A DNA stretch of 64,000 nucleotides, from NCBI GenBank assembly GCA_963831535.1, contig CAWHQP010000007.1, positions 1-64,000 on the forward strand, read 5' to 3'. The notes beneath the pieces are model-generated. The model worked only from the letters and a program-made list of their open reading frames with translations, searched no databases and was not told where the DNA came from. The translations under genes were made by a program, and so were the position numbers. Below, in pieces: positions 17,906 to 26,119 of this stretch (the stretch's first letter is position 1; each line of letters starts with the position of its first letter). This DNA is from Bog-756 sp963831535 (lineage in GTDB: Bacteria > Actinomycetota > Acidimicrobiia > Acidimicrobiales > RAAP-2).

Positions 17906-18191
17906 GCTCGTGAAGCAGTTCCTCTCCCTAGCCCGGCTGACATCGGAATAGAACCGTTACCTTCTTCATGCAACCCCGAACGCTCGGCTGCACCGGTCAT
18001 GACCGACAGTAGATCGAGTGGCGCTCATGCTGCTGCCGCGGCGAATCACCAGTGGACCTGACCTCAATTACCGGCACGATCAGCGAGGCAGTGGCTCTGA
18101 CCATGGGGGGATGGCACGCCGACTCATCGAGGCGATTGCCTCCGTCGACGATCCTCGCCAGAAGATCCTCGTTGGTGACACAATCACTGAT
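17906..18191. other. Region between the IS481 fragment and the left repeat, no gene recognised
   Basis: A short rightward frame at 18052-18240 has no recognisable features. The stretch looks like scrambled mobile-element debris. Confidence 0.4.
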
Positions 18192-18215
18192 TGACGGTGA
18201 ACTGACCTATAGGCG
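18192..18215. repeat. Degenerate third copy of the rnpB 3'-end repeat
   Basis: TGACGGTGAACTGACC followed by TATAGGCG differs at 4 of 24 positions from the copy at the 3' end of rnpB (40390-40413). To the right it shares GACACCGT and, about 20 bp on, CTGAGCTGGGA with the flank of the copy at 33312. It could be an old attachment site of a tandem element. Confidence 0.45.
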
Positions 18216-18330
18216 GGACACCGTATCGGATGGGCTCTGAGCTGGGATGGTGTCGCTCGAGAGACCGGTCGCGATTATAGACTCACCCGTGTAACAACAC
18301 TTATTCCACGCGCATGCCACTGCTGCTTAA

Positions 18331-19305
18331 GAGGCCGCGCGAATAGGTGACCATCCACCGGTCGTTGTGATGGCCCAGATTTGATTCTGGGTGCGTCCCA
18401 AACCAACGACCAAGTGGAGGTCAGACACATCATGCGCGCACTCGAATCCGAAGTGGTAGATGCCGTGTGGGCAGCGGTGGAGCCCCTGCTCCCAGCCCCG
18501 GACCGGTCTCATCCCCTCGGCTGTCACCGACCGAGGATCTCCGATCGGATCTGCTTCGAGGGGATGCTGATCAGGCTGGTCACCGGGTGCTCGTGGGTGG
18601 ATGCCGAACAGCTGATCGGAGGAGCGGTCTCCGACACCACGTTGCGGGCACGCAGGGACGAGTGGGAGTCCATCGGGGTGTTCGACCAGCTCGTCGAGGA
18701 AGCCCTTTCCGCCTACGACAAGATCATCGGACTGGACCTCACCGAGACCGCTGTCGACGGTTCACAGCACAAGGCCCCGATGGGTGGTGAAGGAACTGGC
18801 CCAAACCCCACGGACCGAGGAAAATCGGGGTGGAAGTGGTCCCTCCTGACTGATCGTGCGGGTATCCCCATCGGCTGGACCACCGATGGCGCCAACCGGC
18901 ACGACACCGTCCTATTCTCCGCGACACTCGAGCCGGCTGTCCGACGCGGACTCCTCTGCGACATCGAGACCCTGCACCTCGACCGCGGCTACGACTCCAA
19001 AGGCGTCCAGGCCACTTGCACGGAGTTCGGCCTGGCCGACGTCATCTGTGCCCGCCAGCGCCGTGATGGCAAGAAGGCGGGCACGAAGCGTGCTCCGAGA
19101 ACCCGAAAGCTCGGGATGCGTTGGCCTGTCGAGCGGACCAACTCATGGCTGTCCAACTTCGGTCAGCTGCGTCGCAACACCGACCGGGCGGTCGCACACC
19201 GACTCGCTCAGATGGCGCTTGCCATCACGCTGCTCATCACCGCGAAGCTCATCGACTGGCGGGATCGCTGGGCCGCCTGATCGAGACGCCTATCCGCGGA
19301 CGCTC
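18331..19305 (+). mobile_element. IS5-family insertion sequence, complete
   Basis: About 975 bp. The ends are imperfect inverted repeats, GAGGCCGCGCGAATAGG on the left and the complement of CCTATCCGCGGACGCTC on the right (12 of 17 match). A 3-bp target duplication TAA lies at 18328-18330 and 19306-19308, as in the IS5 subgroups that use TNA targets. It contains one intact transposase gene. Confidence 0.7.
18432..19280 (+). CDS. IS5-family transposase (DDE), intact
   Basis: 282 residues in one frame. The N-terminal DUF4096-like part is VWAAVEPLLPAPDRSHPLG through MLIRLVTGCSW; the DDE core shows TAVDGSQHKAP (first D), HLDRGYDSKG (second D) and the WPVERTNSWLSNFGQLRRN signature with the catalytic E. 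Start at ATG 18432 (MRALESEVVDAVW). Nothing disrupts the frame and short terminal repeats flank it, so the element may still be active. Confidence 0.93.
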   Translation: MRALESEVVDAVWAAVEPLLPAPDRSHPLGCHRPRISDRICFEGMLIRLVTGCSWVDAEQLIGGAVSDTTLRARRDEWESIGVFDQLVEEALSAYDKIIGLDLTETAVDGSQHKAPMGGEGTGPNPTDRGKSGWKWSLLTDRAGIPIGWTTDGANRHDTVLFSATLEPAVRRGLLCDIETLHLDRGYDSKGVQATCTEFGLADVICARQRRDGKKAGTKRAPRTRKLGMRWPVERTNSWLSNFGQLRRNTDRAVAHRLAQMALAITLLITAKLIDWRDRWAA

Positions 19306-19427
19306 TAAGTCAAGAACCCCTCACAGGACCGTCCTGGCTAGACCAGAGTGCCTTTTTGGCAACCAACCAATGTGACTGTGAGCGCTTCTATTGGAAGGCT
19401 GGCACCGAATAAGGGAGGAACAGCCGA

Positions 19428-19886
19428 ATGAAAATCAACCGTTCGGTACCGCCGGCGATAGTCGCGCCTGTCTTGGTATACCCAGACGTGCGCGCCGCGG
19501 TGGCGTTCTTGGCCGATGCCTTCGGCTTCGTTGAGCGCACACGGATCGGCGAGGGTCACCGAGCCCAACTGGCGGTGGACGGCGACTGGGCCGTGATCGT
19601 GGCCGATGCAGGCGGTGACCGCTGTCCACCGCAGCCGGGTGGGGTCACCCACACGGTCCGCGTCCGGGTTGCTGATGTCGACGCCGCGTTCGTGAAGGCT
19701 CGTGAGGCCGGCGCTGTCGTCGTCGAGGCACCGGTTGACCGGACCTACGGCGAGCGCGACTGCACCGTGGAGGATCTGGCTGGCCATCGCTGGCAGCTGG
19801 CAGAGGTGCTGGCGGACGTGGCGCCGGAGGAGTTCGGCTGTCAGACGGTGAGCACTTGGCCCGCGTACGAATCTGGAGCTAGCTGA
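19428..19886 (+). CDS. Glyoxalase/bleomycin-resistance (VOC) family protein
   Basis: 152 residues. One VOC module repeat is visible: VAPVLVYPDVRAAVAFLADAFGFVERTR, then THTVRVRVADVDAAFVKAREAG and YGERDCTVEDLAGHRWQLAE, ending with the metal-ligand glutamate position. The family covers metal-dependent isomerases, dioxygenases and antibiotic-binding proteins; which applies here is unknown. AGGGAGGAACAG precedes ATG 19428. It sits 120 bp behind the IS5 element. Confidence 0.82.
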   Translation: MKINRSVPPAIVAPVLVYPDVRAAVAFLADAFGFVERTRIGEGHRAQLAVDGDWAVIVADAGGDRCPPQPGGVTHTVRVRVADVDAAFVKAREAGAVVVEAPVDRTYGERDCTVEDLAGHRWQLAEVLADVAPEEFGCQTVSTWPAYESGAS

Positions 19887-20266
19887 GCGGGGCGCCAAAA
19901 GGGACAATCAGGATCCGCACCTTTCGACGAAGGCATCATGCAGACCTACTTCGAGGTCGTCCCTCAAGTTTCACCTGCGTTCGCCGGAAGCGGGGGACGC
20001 TCAGGTGGGTGCACTTGTGGATCGACTCATCCGAGAAGCTGGATAGCCGGCAGTATCGACAATCTGGTCCGCCACGATCCCGACGTGTTCGTAGAACGCC
20101 GCCATGGAGTGTGGGTTGGCCGTTACTTCCAGTCTCCCGAAGCCAAGTTGGCGTAGCTGTGAGCAAATGTCCAGAACGAGCGGCGGTTATCGAGTGTCGC
20201 TGAACGGCACACGCGGGCGTGTGGATAACTACTCTCCGAATGGACCTTGGGTCTAGCCTTGTGATC
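19887..20266. other. Intergenic region, 380 bp, possible gene debris
   Basis: A short rightward frame contains DNLVRHDPDVFVERRHGVWV, which reads like protein, but it is not preceded by a start and is broken on both sides. I cannot assign it. Confidence 0.35.
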
Positions 20267-21025
20267 ATGAGCTTTCAGGTTGACGCAGCCGCGTACGACC
20301 GATTCATGGGCCGGTATTCATCACCGCTTGGGCCTTCGTTCGCAGATTTCGCCGGGGTTGTGCAGGGTGTCCGAGTGCTAGATGTTGGGTGCGGTCCCGG
20401 AGCGCTGACGGACGAGCTCGTCCGACGAGTGGGTCAGACCTCAGTCGCCGCAGTGGATCCCTCCCGCTCATTCATTACCGCCGTGCGGGACCGCCATCCC
20501 CAAGTTGAAGTGCGCAAGTCGTCAGCCGAGCAGCTCCCGTTCGACAATGAAACCTTTGATTCGACCTTGGCCCAGCTCGTCGTCCATTTCATGAATGACC
20601 CGATCGTCGGACTACAAGAAATGGCCCGTGTCACAGTCAACCACGGGACCGTAGCGGCCTGCGTGTGGGATCACGGCAGTGGCGGAGGGCCACTCAGCAT
20701 CTTTTGGGAGGCCGCCTACGTCTTGGACGGTTCAGTCCAAGACGAATCCCAGCTGGCAGGTGCCCGTCAAGGCCACCTGGGCCAGCTGTTTCGCGATGCT
20801 GGGCTAGTGAACGTTGAGGAGACTCTCCTCAACGTGTCCGTCGAACACACGAGCTTCGATGAGTGGTGGGAACCCTACGTACTTGGGGTCGGCCCGGCAG
20901 GAAAATACGTCCGGGGACTGGACAGCGCCGGACAAATACAACTGCGTGAGCAATGTCGTCAGCTTCTGCCCAATGCGCCGTTTACGCTGACCGCCGGAGC
21001 TTGGGCCGCTCGCGGGCTGGCGTGA
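20267..21025 (+). CDS. Class I SAM-dependent methyltransferase (UbiE-like)
   Basis: 252 residues beginning MSFQVDAAAYDRFMGRYSSP, typical of actinobacterial ubiE-like methyltransferases. Motif I is VRVLDVGCGPGALTDELVRR, the acidic loop VAAVDPSRSFITA, motif II SAEQLPFDNETFD, and motif III MARVTVNHGTVAACVWD. Start at ATG 20267. Substrate unknown; neighbours give no hint. Confidence 0.87.
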   Translation: MSFQVDAAAYDRFMGRYSSPLGPSFADFAGVVQGVRVLDVGCGPGALTDELVRRVGQTSVAAVDPSRSFITAVRDRHPQVEVRKSSAEQLPFDNETFDSTLAQLVVHFMNDPIVGLQEMARVTVNHGTVAACVWDHGSGGGPLSIFWEAAYVLDGSVQDESQLAGARQGHLGQLFRDAGLVNVEETLLNVSVEHTSFDEWWEPYVLGVGPAGKYVRGLDSAGQIQLREQCRQLLPNAPFTLTAGAWAARGLA

Positions 21026-21089
21026 CGCTCCCAATACATCGAACCATCACACACCGCCGGGATGGAGGCGTTGTTGTATCGTGCCGAGG

Positions 21090-21494
21090 ATGGTGGGCAG
21101 GCCACGACGGATACAACTACGCGGGGGTCTGCTGGTCTCGCTTGGATTATCCGCTCTACTGGCGGCCGGATGCGGTAGCAACACACCAGCGGGCGCACAG
21201 CCAGTCAACGGCAATAAGACCATCTGCTCCGCCCTCGCCGCTTGGACCAAGTGGGATGCGAGTATGGCGAGTCCTACGCCTGCCTCCGCTCTTCGGAATG
21301 AAAACCGGCTCCTGATGAAGCGCCTGGAAGGCGATGCGCCGCATGCCAAGAGTAAAACGCTTGCATCTGAAGCAAGGGCCACGGCCAAAGAGATAACGGC
21401 AGGCAATGGGCGGGATGTTGCGGGCGGGATGAACAGCATTGCTCTCACCTGTATACGGGTCGGGTATCGAGCGACACCACCGAGCACTTCGTAA
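21090..21494 (+). CDS. Putative lipoprotein
   Basis: About 134 residues from ATG 21090 (a GTG at 21081 is also possible). A lipoprotein signal is clear: RRIQLRGGLLVSLGLSALLAAGC with the lipobox LAAGC. The mature part is a small helical domain with two further cysteines (ICSALAAW and ALTCIRV) that could form a disulphide. No family recognised. It is anchored on the outside of the membrane. Confidence 0.65.
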   Translation: MVGRPRRIQLRGGLLVSLGLSALLAAGCGSNTPAGAQPVNGNKTICSALAAWTKWDASMASPTPASALRNENRLLMKRLEGDAPHAKSKTLASEARATAKEITAGNGRDVAGGMNSIALTCIRVGYRATPPSTS

Positions 21495-21591
21495 GGGTGC
21501 CCCCCAACCCTGTCGGGTCAGTGCGGCTATCAACCGGGCAATCGGGGCATCCGGGTCACGGTCTCACCCAACAGGGCCGTCCGTTCACCCC

Positions 21592-22059
21592 CTACTGCGT
21601 GGCGCACAACTCGTCGAGTCGCTCTAGTGTTTTGGTCATGCCCGCCAACCACGCATTGCCGTCATCGACGGCCTCTCGGACGCTCTCGGGGGATTCCGAG
21701 CAGTCGTAGGTTTCGGTCACCACTGTTGCATACGGTCCATCTGGGATGAGGTCGTATCTCCAGAGGGATCCGTTCCGGGCGAGTTCGGGATTGCCAGGTT
21801 CCCAAGCGATGCACCGGTCCTGCTCGAACACCACGATGCGGTTGTGCATTTCGTAGTCACCCATTGCCGTGGAGTACATCTTCGTGACGAATACGTCTCC
21901 GACGCCGACGATGAGTTCATCGCTGGCACCATTCCTCAGCATCTCGGAACCGTCGAACTCCGGGTGCCTATCTGGATGGGACAGAAGCATGAAGATGACG
22001 CTGGCGGGAGCCTTGATCCGTCGGGATACTGACACGGGCTTGCATTTTTTGTTTCCCAT
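21592..22059 (-). CDS. SRPBCC-family protein
   Basis: 155 residues: VSRRIKAPASVIFMLLSHPDRHPEFDGSEM, HNRIVVFEQDRCIAWEP, SLWRYDLIPDG, and a C-terminal helix. Same subfamily as the gene at 4903-5403 but clearly diverged. A hydrophobic-ligand-binding role is expected; the ligand is unknown. It faces the lipoprotein gene tail to tail. Confidence 0.78.
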   Translation of the reverse strand: MGNKKCKPVSVSRRIKAPASVIFMLLSHPDRHPEFDGSEMLRNGASDELIVGVGDVFVTKMYSTAMGDYEMHNRIVVFEQDRCIAWEPGNPELARNGSLWRYDLIPDGPYATVVTETYDCSESPESVREAVDDGNAWLAGMTKTLERLDELCATQ

Positions 22060-22163
22060 CGTGGCTCTCCTACGTCAGTTCCTGTATTCGCGAAGCTAGC
22101 CGCCGGTACTGGGCCCTCAGAGTCGAGGGTTCAGGGGTGTTCCCATTTGCCGGGTCCGCAGCC

Positions 22164-22640
22164 TTATGCGATAGCGGTCGTCCACTCGATTAGCGGTGGT
22201 CGGACTGCCGCGCAGGTCGGGTTACCCTTCGGGTCGGTGAGTCCTAACCGGCCCACGAGCACGCCAAATTTCTGAGCTGCCGCCATCACGTCTGCAGGGA
22301 TGCCGTCAAACATGATCTTGGCCCGCCTGAACATCTCGAAGCTACCGGGAGCTTCGACAACACCCCACGACAAGTAGATGAATCTGCCTCCGGGTGGTCC
22401 TGAGATGTAGGGACCTCGAAAGTCGGCGATCTGCGAGGCCACGGGGGCCGCATCCAACTCCCAGACGACTGACTCTGCGTCAGCACTCACCTGGCCCATC
22501 AGTTCGCCTGGCTTGTTCTTGCGCTGAACACCCACCTCGATCCCGTGGTGACCCCGAGGACGCTCGGGTGATGGCCCGCAAGACCGGCCAGGCAAGTCGT
22601 GCGCTTCTATGCGAATGAGCATGTCGCCAGTATGCGTCAT
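22164..22640 (-). CDS. DUF5990 family protein
   Basis: 158 residues. The pattern MLIRIEAHDLPGRSCGP, GVQRKNKPGELMGQVSADA, DFRGPYISGPPGGRFIYLSWG and MFRRAKIMFDGIP matches what I know of DUF5990 proteins. Function unknown. Two starts are possible: ATG 22640, with a Shine-Dalgarno GGGGAGGT almost touching it, or ATG 22622, where the domain begins. Confidence 0.7.
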   Translation of the reverse strand: MTHTGDMLIRIEAHDLPGRSCGPSPERPRGHHGIEVGVQRKNKPGELMGQVSADAESVVWELDAAPVASQIADFRGPYISGPPGGRFIYLSWGVVEAPGSFEMFRRAKIMFDGIPADVMAAAQKFGVLVGRLGLTDPKGNPTCAAVRPPLIEWTTAIA

Positions 22641-22690
22641 ACCTCCCCGGAGTGCCGGGAGGGTGATCCGCTCTCACCTATCGGTCTTGC

Positions 22691-22876
22691 ATGCCGGCGA
22701 TCCAGTCAATCTGTGTCTTCTGCGGGTCGAGCCCTGGTCTCGATCCGGCATTTGGTCGGGCTGCGAGGGATCTGGGACGGCTGCTCGCCGAGCGCCAAAT
22801 TACCCTCATCTATGGCGGAGGCCACGTCGGGCTCATGGGCCTGATTGCTGACGCCACCCTCGACACCGGAGGCGAG
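22691..22876 (+). pseudogene. Truncated LOG-family gene (cytokinin riboside 5'-monophosphate phosphoribohydrolase-like)
   Basis: The first 62 residues, SICVFCGSSPGLDPAFGRAA through LIYGGGHVGLMGLIADATLD, are an excellent LOG N-terminus. After TGGE, where the family continues with VxGVIPxxL, the sequence changes to unrelated DNA. The PGGxGTxxE catalytic motif is absent, so no enzyme is made. The break is the junction with the tail of the DUF2510 gene on the other strand. Confidence 0.75.
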
Positions 22877-23325
22877 GGGGCCCCAGCGCACCAGAAACAA
22901 ATCACCGCCAATGCAGCGAAGAGAAAACCTCCGCCCGTCACAACAACCTTCCCAGCTGCAGGAACAGCACAAGCCTGCCGCGCCCGCTGATGCCCGGTCC
23001 ACCAGCGCACCCCACCAGCCCGCCAGGGGTCCGGGTGCCAATCCTTGGCTTCCCCGTGGCCGCGAGCGCGTGAGTGAGGAACGTCGGCGGGCCGGGTGGG
23101 ATCGCCTGGTTTTGTCGGCGGTCTTCGTTGAGGGCCCACCGCGTTCGCTCGATTCTGACCGGAACGTGCAGTGTGTTCCGTCCTCCGCTGTCCATCCCAC
23201 CAGCGGAGCGCGCCCGCAACCCAAGGATCGGCGTCCCATCCCGCCGGTATCTTGCTCACCTGGACCGGATCCATCGACGAAAGTTGAGCCCAGGGCGCCT
23301 CAGCACGCTCATCCGCCATGGGCGG
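22810..23325 (-). CDS. DUF2510 protein with two repeats and a membrane segment, C-terminus replaced
   Basis: From ATG 23325 (MADERAEAPWAQ): two DUF2510-type motifs, PAGWDADPWVAGALRWWDGQ and DWHPDPWRAGGVRWWTGHQ, followed by a hydrophobic stretch VVVTGGGFLFAALAVICFWC. The last 23 or so residues are read from the opposite strand of the truncated LOG gene, so the natural C-terminus has been lost by recombination at about 22876. DUF2510 is common in actinobacterial membrane proteins; its role is unknown. Confidence 0.6.
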   Translation of the reverse strand, partial: PPMADERAEAPWAQLSSMDPVQVSKIPAGWDADPWVAGALRWWDGQRRTEHTARSGQNRANAVGPQRRPPTKPGDPTRPADVPHSRARGHGEAKDWHPDPWRAGGVRWWTGHQRARQACAVPAAGKVVVTGGGFLFAALAVICFWCAGAPSPPVSRVASAIRPMSPTWPPP

Positions 23326-23410
23326 CAAGCCCAGTGACGAGGATTTCCCTTGGAAAAGCATCACCTTCCGTAGGGAAGGTGGGACGCTCGGCCTATGGGA
23401 CTGCGTTTGC

Positions 23411-23434
23411 TGACTCTGACTCTGACTCTGACTC
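23411..23434. repeat. Four tandem copies of TGACTC
   Basis: A 24-bp simple-sequence array just beyond the 3' end of the sigma-factor gene. Probably slippage-prone noncoding DNA upstream of the DUF2510 gene. Confidence 0.8.
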
Positions 23435-23437
23435 TGG

Positions 23438-24448
23438 CTATGGGCTGGTGAGCGATCGCGGGAGCCCGAACCATGGGAGAACACTGTTTTCGAAGCGGGT
23501 CATGGCGCAGATCCGGTCGCCTGTGAGGGTCAGGACAAAGAGGCCGACCCCGTGACTGATGCCCGTCGAGTCGCGCACGTAAGCACCGACCGCGGGCTGA
23601 CCATTGGCTCGCGTGGGAACGAGGTTAAACTTGCGGCCTGAGCTGAAGACGCTGGCAAAAAAGTGAGACACCGGTTCACGGCCCTCGTACTCGAAGGGCA
23701 GCGGCGGCATCGAGATGAAGGCGTCGTCAGTCAGGAGGGCCACCAGCGAGTCGAGGTCGGACGCCTCGTATGCCGCGACGAACCTGGCTACGATTGCCGC
23801 CTCCGAAGGTGAGTCGGAGGCGGGTGCTGGTATGCGGTCGCCACCAGACGGCGCCTTGAGCTGGAGGCTGGCGCGGGCCCGTTTGAGGGCGCTGGTCACC
23901 GACTCCACCGTCGAGTCGAGCAAGTCAGCGACTTCGTCGGCGTGGAACCCGAGAACATCGCGCAACACAACCACGGCCAGCTGTCGAGGCGGAAGGAGCT
24001 GGATGGCGGTCACGAATGCCAGGGAGATGGATTCGATCTGGTCGTAACGGGCTTCCGGTCCGGGAGGCACGTCGGCTGCACCCTCGAGGAGTGCGTCGGG
24101 ATACGGCTGAAGCCAAGGAACCTCGCCCAACCGCGTCGGCTCAGGCGGTTCAACCCCGGGCACATCCCACTCCTTGGTCCGGCGTCGGCCGGCGGAGCGA
24201 CGGGCGTTCAGGCATCGATTGGTAGCGATTCGGTACAACCAAGTCCGGAGCGAAGCGCGCTCCTCGAAGCCGCCAAGGCCCTGCCAGGCGGCGAGCAACG
24301 AGTCCTGGAGGACGTCCTCGGCATCCTGGTAGGAGCCGAGCATCCGGTAGCAGTGCATCTGGAGCTCCCGGCGGTAGGGCTCGGTCAGCTCCTCGAAGGC
24401 GCTGCCATCCCCGGCCCGCGCTCTCGTCATCAAGTCGACTGCGTCCAC
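23438..24448 (-). CDS. ECF sigma factor with C-terminal SnoaL-like domain (SigJ/SigG type)
   Basis: 336 residues. Sigma-70 region 2 is at residues 15-85 (YRRELQMHCYRMLGSYQDAEDVLQDSLLAAW), region 4 at about 150-200 (LPPRQLAVVVLRDVLGFHADEVADLLD and ALKRARASL), and a SnoaL_2/NTF2-like domain from 215 (VARFVAAYEASDLDSLVALL) to the end. This architecture defines the ECF41/SigG-SigJ-type groups, in which the tail takes the place of an anti-sigma factor. Start at GTG 24448. It is divergent from a DHFR-fold gene across a 155-bp region containing an inverted repeat. Confidence 0.9.
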   Translation of the reverse strand: MDAVDLMTRARAGDGSAFEELTEPYRRELQMHCYRMLGSYQDAEDVLQDSLLAAWQGLGGFEERASLRTWLYRIATNRCLNARRSAGRRRTKEWDVPGVEPPEPTRLGEVPWLQPYPDALLEGAADVPPGPEARYDQIESISLAFVTAIQLLPPRQLAVVVLRDVLGFHADEVADLLDSTVESVTSALKRARASLQLKAPSGGDRIPAPASDSPSEAAIVARFVAAYEASDLDSLVALLTDDAFISMPPLPFEYEGREPVSHFFASVFSSGRKFNLVPTRANGQPAVGAYVRDSTGISHGVGLFVLTLTGDRICAMTRFENSVLPWFGLPRSLTSP

Positions 24449-24515
24449 GGTGACTGCTCCTTCCCAGACCCTGTCCTAGTCCCATCCCTCCTATAGACAC
24501 CGGTCGAAGGGCGAA

Positions 24516-24538
24516 CTGGGCGGTCCGGTACCGCCCAG
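24516..24538. promoter_or_regulatory. Inverted repeat in the sigma-factor/reductase divergent region
   Basis: CTGGGCGGT-CCGGT-ACCGCCCAG has perfect 9-bp arms and a 5-bp spacer. It sits 68 bp before the sigma-factor start and 66 bp before the reductase start. Its central position between divergent genes favours an operator over a terminator, which would also be orphaned here. Confidence 0.55.
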
Positions 24539-24603
24539 ATTCTCAGTGTTGTGGTGTCTGTATCCCGTGACGGTAACAGCACCGACCGAAAAGGAGACCC
24601 GAA

Positions 24604-25182
24604 ATGGGAAGAATCGTCATCACCACCAACATCTCGCTCGACGGAGTCGTCGAGGACCCCGACGGCCAAGAGGGATCCACGCTCGGCGGCTGGTTCGGCC
24701 AGTTCGGGGGCAAGGACCTCGAAGGTTGGGCCAAGGTCGAGACTCAGGAGGCGCTGGGAGCCGAGGCCCTGCTGCTCGGGCGGCGCAGCGACGAGTGGTT
24801 CGCCTCGCGTTGGCTGTCTCGAAGCGGAGAGTGGGCAGACAAGCTGAATAGCATGCCCAAATTCGTCGTGTCCTCGACCCTCAAGGATGCGAAATGGTCC
24901 AACTCGACGATCATCAGAGGCGACGTGGTCAGGGAGATCTTGAAGCTGAAGCAGGAGATCCACGGCGAGATACTCGTCTACGCCAGCTACCAACTCGTAC
25001 ACACCCTGATCGAGCATGACCTCGTTGACGAGTTGCGGCTCGTGATCTTCCCGGTCTTGCTCGGGGCCGGACAGCGTCTCTTCAGCGAAACCAGCGACAA
25101 GAAGCCAATCCGACTCGTCAACGTGACTACCATCGGCGATGGCCTGACCTTCGTGACCTACGAGGTCGTGCGGGACACCTGA
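24604..25182 (+). CDS. Dihydrofolate reductase-fold protein (RibD C-terminal-like)
   Basis: 192 residues of the RibD_C/DHFR-like family: MGRIVITTNISLDGVVEDPDG, ALLLGRRSDEWFASRW, FVVSSTLKDAKWSNSTIIRG, then LVDELRLVIFPVLLGAGQRLF. Such proteins are NADPH-dependent reductases of unknown substrate and are frequently next to ECF sigma factors of the SnoaL-tailed kind, as here. Strong binding site AAAGGAG before ATG 24604. Confidence 0.87.
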   Translation: MGRIVITTNISLDGVVEDPDGQEGSTLGGWFGQFGGKDLEGWAKVETQEALGAEALLLGRRSDEWFASRWLSRSGEWADKLNSMPKFVVSSTLKDAKWSNSTIIRGDVVREILKLKQEIHGEILVYASYQLVHTLIEHDLVDELRLVIFPVLLGAGQRLFSETSDKKPIRLVNVTTIGDGLTFVTYEVVRDT

Positions 25183-25350
25183 TCACGGGTAGGTCGAGAT
25201 AAGGTCCCGGTAGCACCCGACCTCAGCATTCGATGAGGTCGAACGGTGCTCCTCTGGTTGGAAAAGTCGTGTGTCCCATAACAATGATCAGTGGGGGAGA
25301 CAGCGTTGTCACCGATCTAAGCTTCGCCGATGACACAACGCCATCGGCGA

Positions 25351-25593
25351 GTGACGAAGTTCATGCTTCTAAAAGCCGTAATGATCCTCAGCTTTTGCGT
25401 GCTCATCTGGTCCGCCAACTGGAACGTTAACATCGGTGTTCACGCGAGCGATACGAATACGGCGGGAGGAAACACGGCAGCTTGGCTCTGGTTTCTTGGG
25501 TCGTTCGCTGTATTTGTGACCAGCCTGATCGCTGTAGTGGTGACGGGGGTCCGTAGCCGTTCAGGTCCGCAGGTTAAGTCATCATGGCCCTGA
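25351..25593 (+). CDS. Small membrane protein, two predicted helices
   Basis: About 80 residues from GTG 25351. Helices around residues 4-20 (MLLKAVMILSFCVLIW) and 43-62 (AWLWFLGSFAVFVTSLIAVVV) joined by a polar loop. No family recognised. Its tail overlaps that of the opposite-strand small membrane gene by 20 bp. Confidence 0.5.
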   Translation: MTKFMLLKAVMILSFCVLIWSANWNVNIGVHASDTNTAGGNTAAWLWFLGSFAVFVTSLIAVVVTGVRSRSGPQVKSSWP

Positions 25594-25828
25594 CGCGGGG
25601 ACGAATCGAAGCCAAATACACAACGGACAGCACGGTTCCGATGATCCCGGTTAGTAGCCAGGTGACGGTGATTAGGGCGACCCACATCCCCTTCGACGAG
25701 TTGGCGGCAGAGAAGGCCGATGTCGGTCGTGCGATTGAATCGACCAGCGCCCAAATCGGGATCACCAGCATCACGATTGCAATGACGAGGAGGATGATTC
25801 CGTCCAGCCCAAAAATCTCTCCGGTCAC
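25574..25828 (-). CDS. Small membrane protein resembling DUF2516/PLDc_N
   Basis: 84 residues with two helices, GIILLVIAIVMLVIPIWALV and WVALITVTWLLTGIIGTVL, joined by DSIARPTSAFSAANSSKG. The pattern 'ALVDxxxRPxxAFxAAxxxxKxxW' is that of the small actinobacterial DUF2516/PLDc_N-like membrane proteins. ATG 25828 follows AGGTGTCGGGGTG. Function unknown. Confidence 0.65.
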   Translation of the reverse strand: MTGEIFGLDGIILLVIAIVMLVIPIWALVDSIARPTSAFSAANSSKGMWVALITVTWLLTGIIGTVLSVVYLASIRPRVRAMMT

Positions 25829-26119
25829 CCCGACACCTCCCGCTCGCCTTTGTTGACCCTATCTCAGCCGCGCTTGGGTGCCGCGGAGCGCCGGTTGGAA
25901 AGCGATTGCCGCCCATCGACAATTGGAGCGACGAGGGCGATTCGAGAGCAACGACCACCGGACATTAACGAAACGTTGCTCCAAATTTGCCCTCAGGAGA
26001 TGCCGGCTCAAAGAACTACATCGACTTGCATGCAGTAGTGGAGCCGTAGACCAAGCCTCACAGACTGCCCCTGACCGGATTGTCCAGGATCGATCCCGAT
26101 CAACTGGCCTTTCGGGAAG

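Noticed and set aside
23411..23434. CRISPR-like array
   Set aside because: Only a hexamer repeated four times without spacers. No CRISPR array is seen anywhere in the window.
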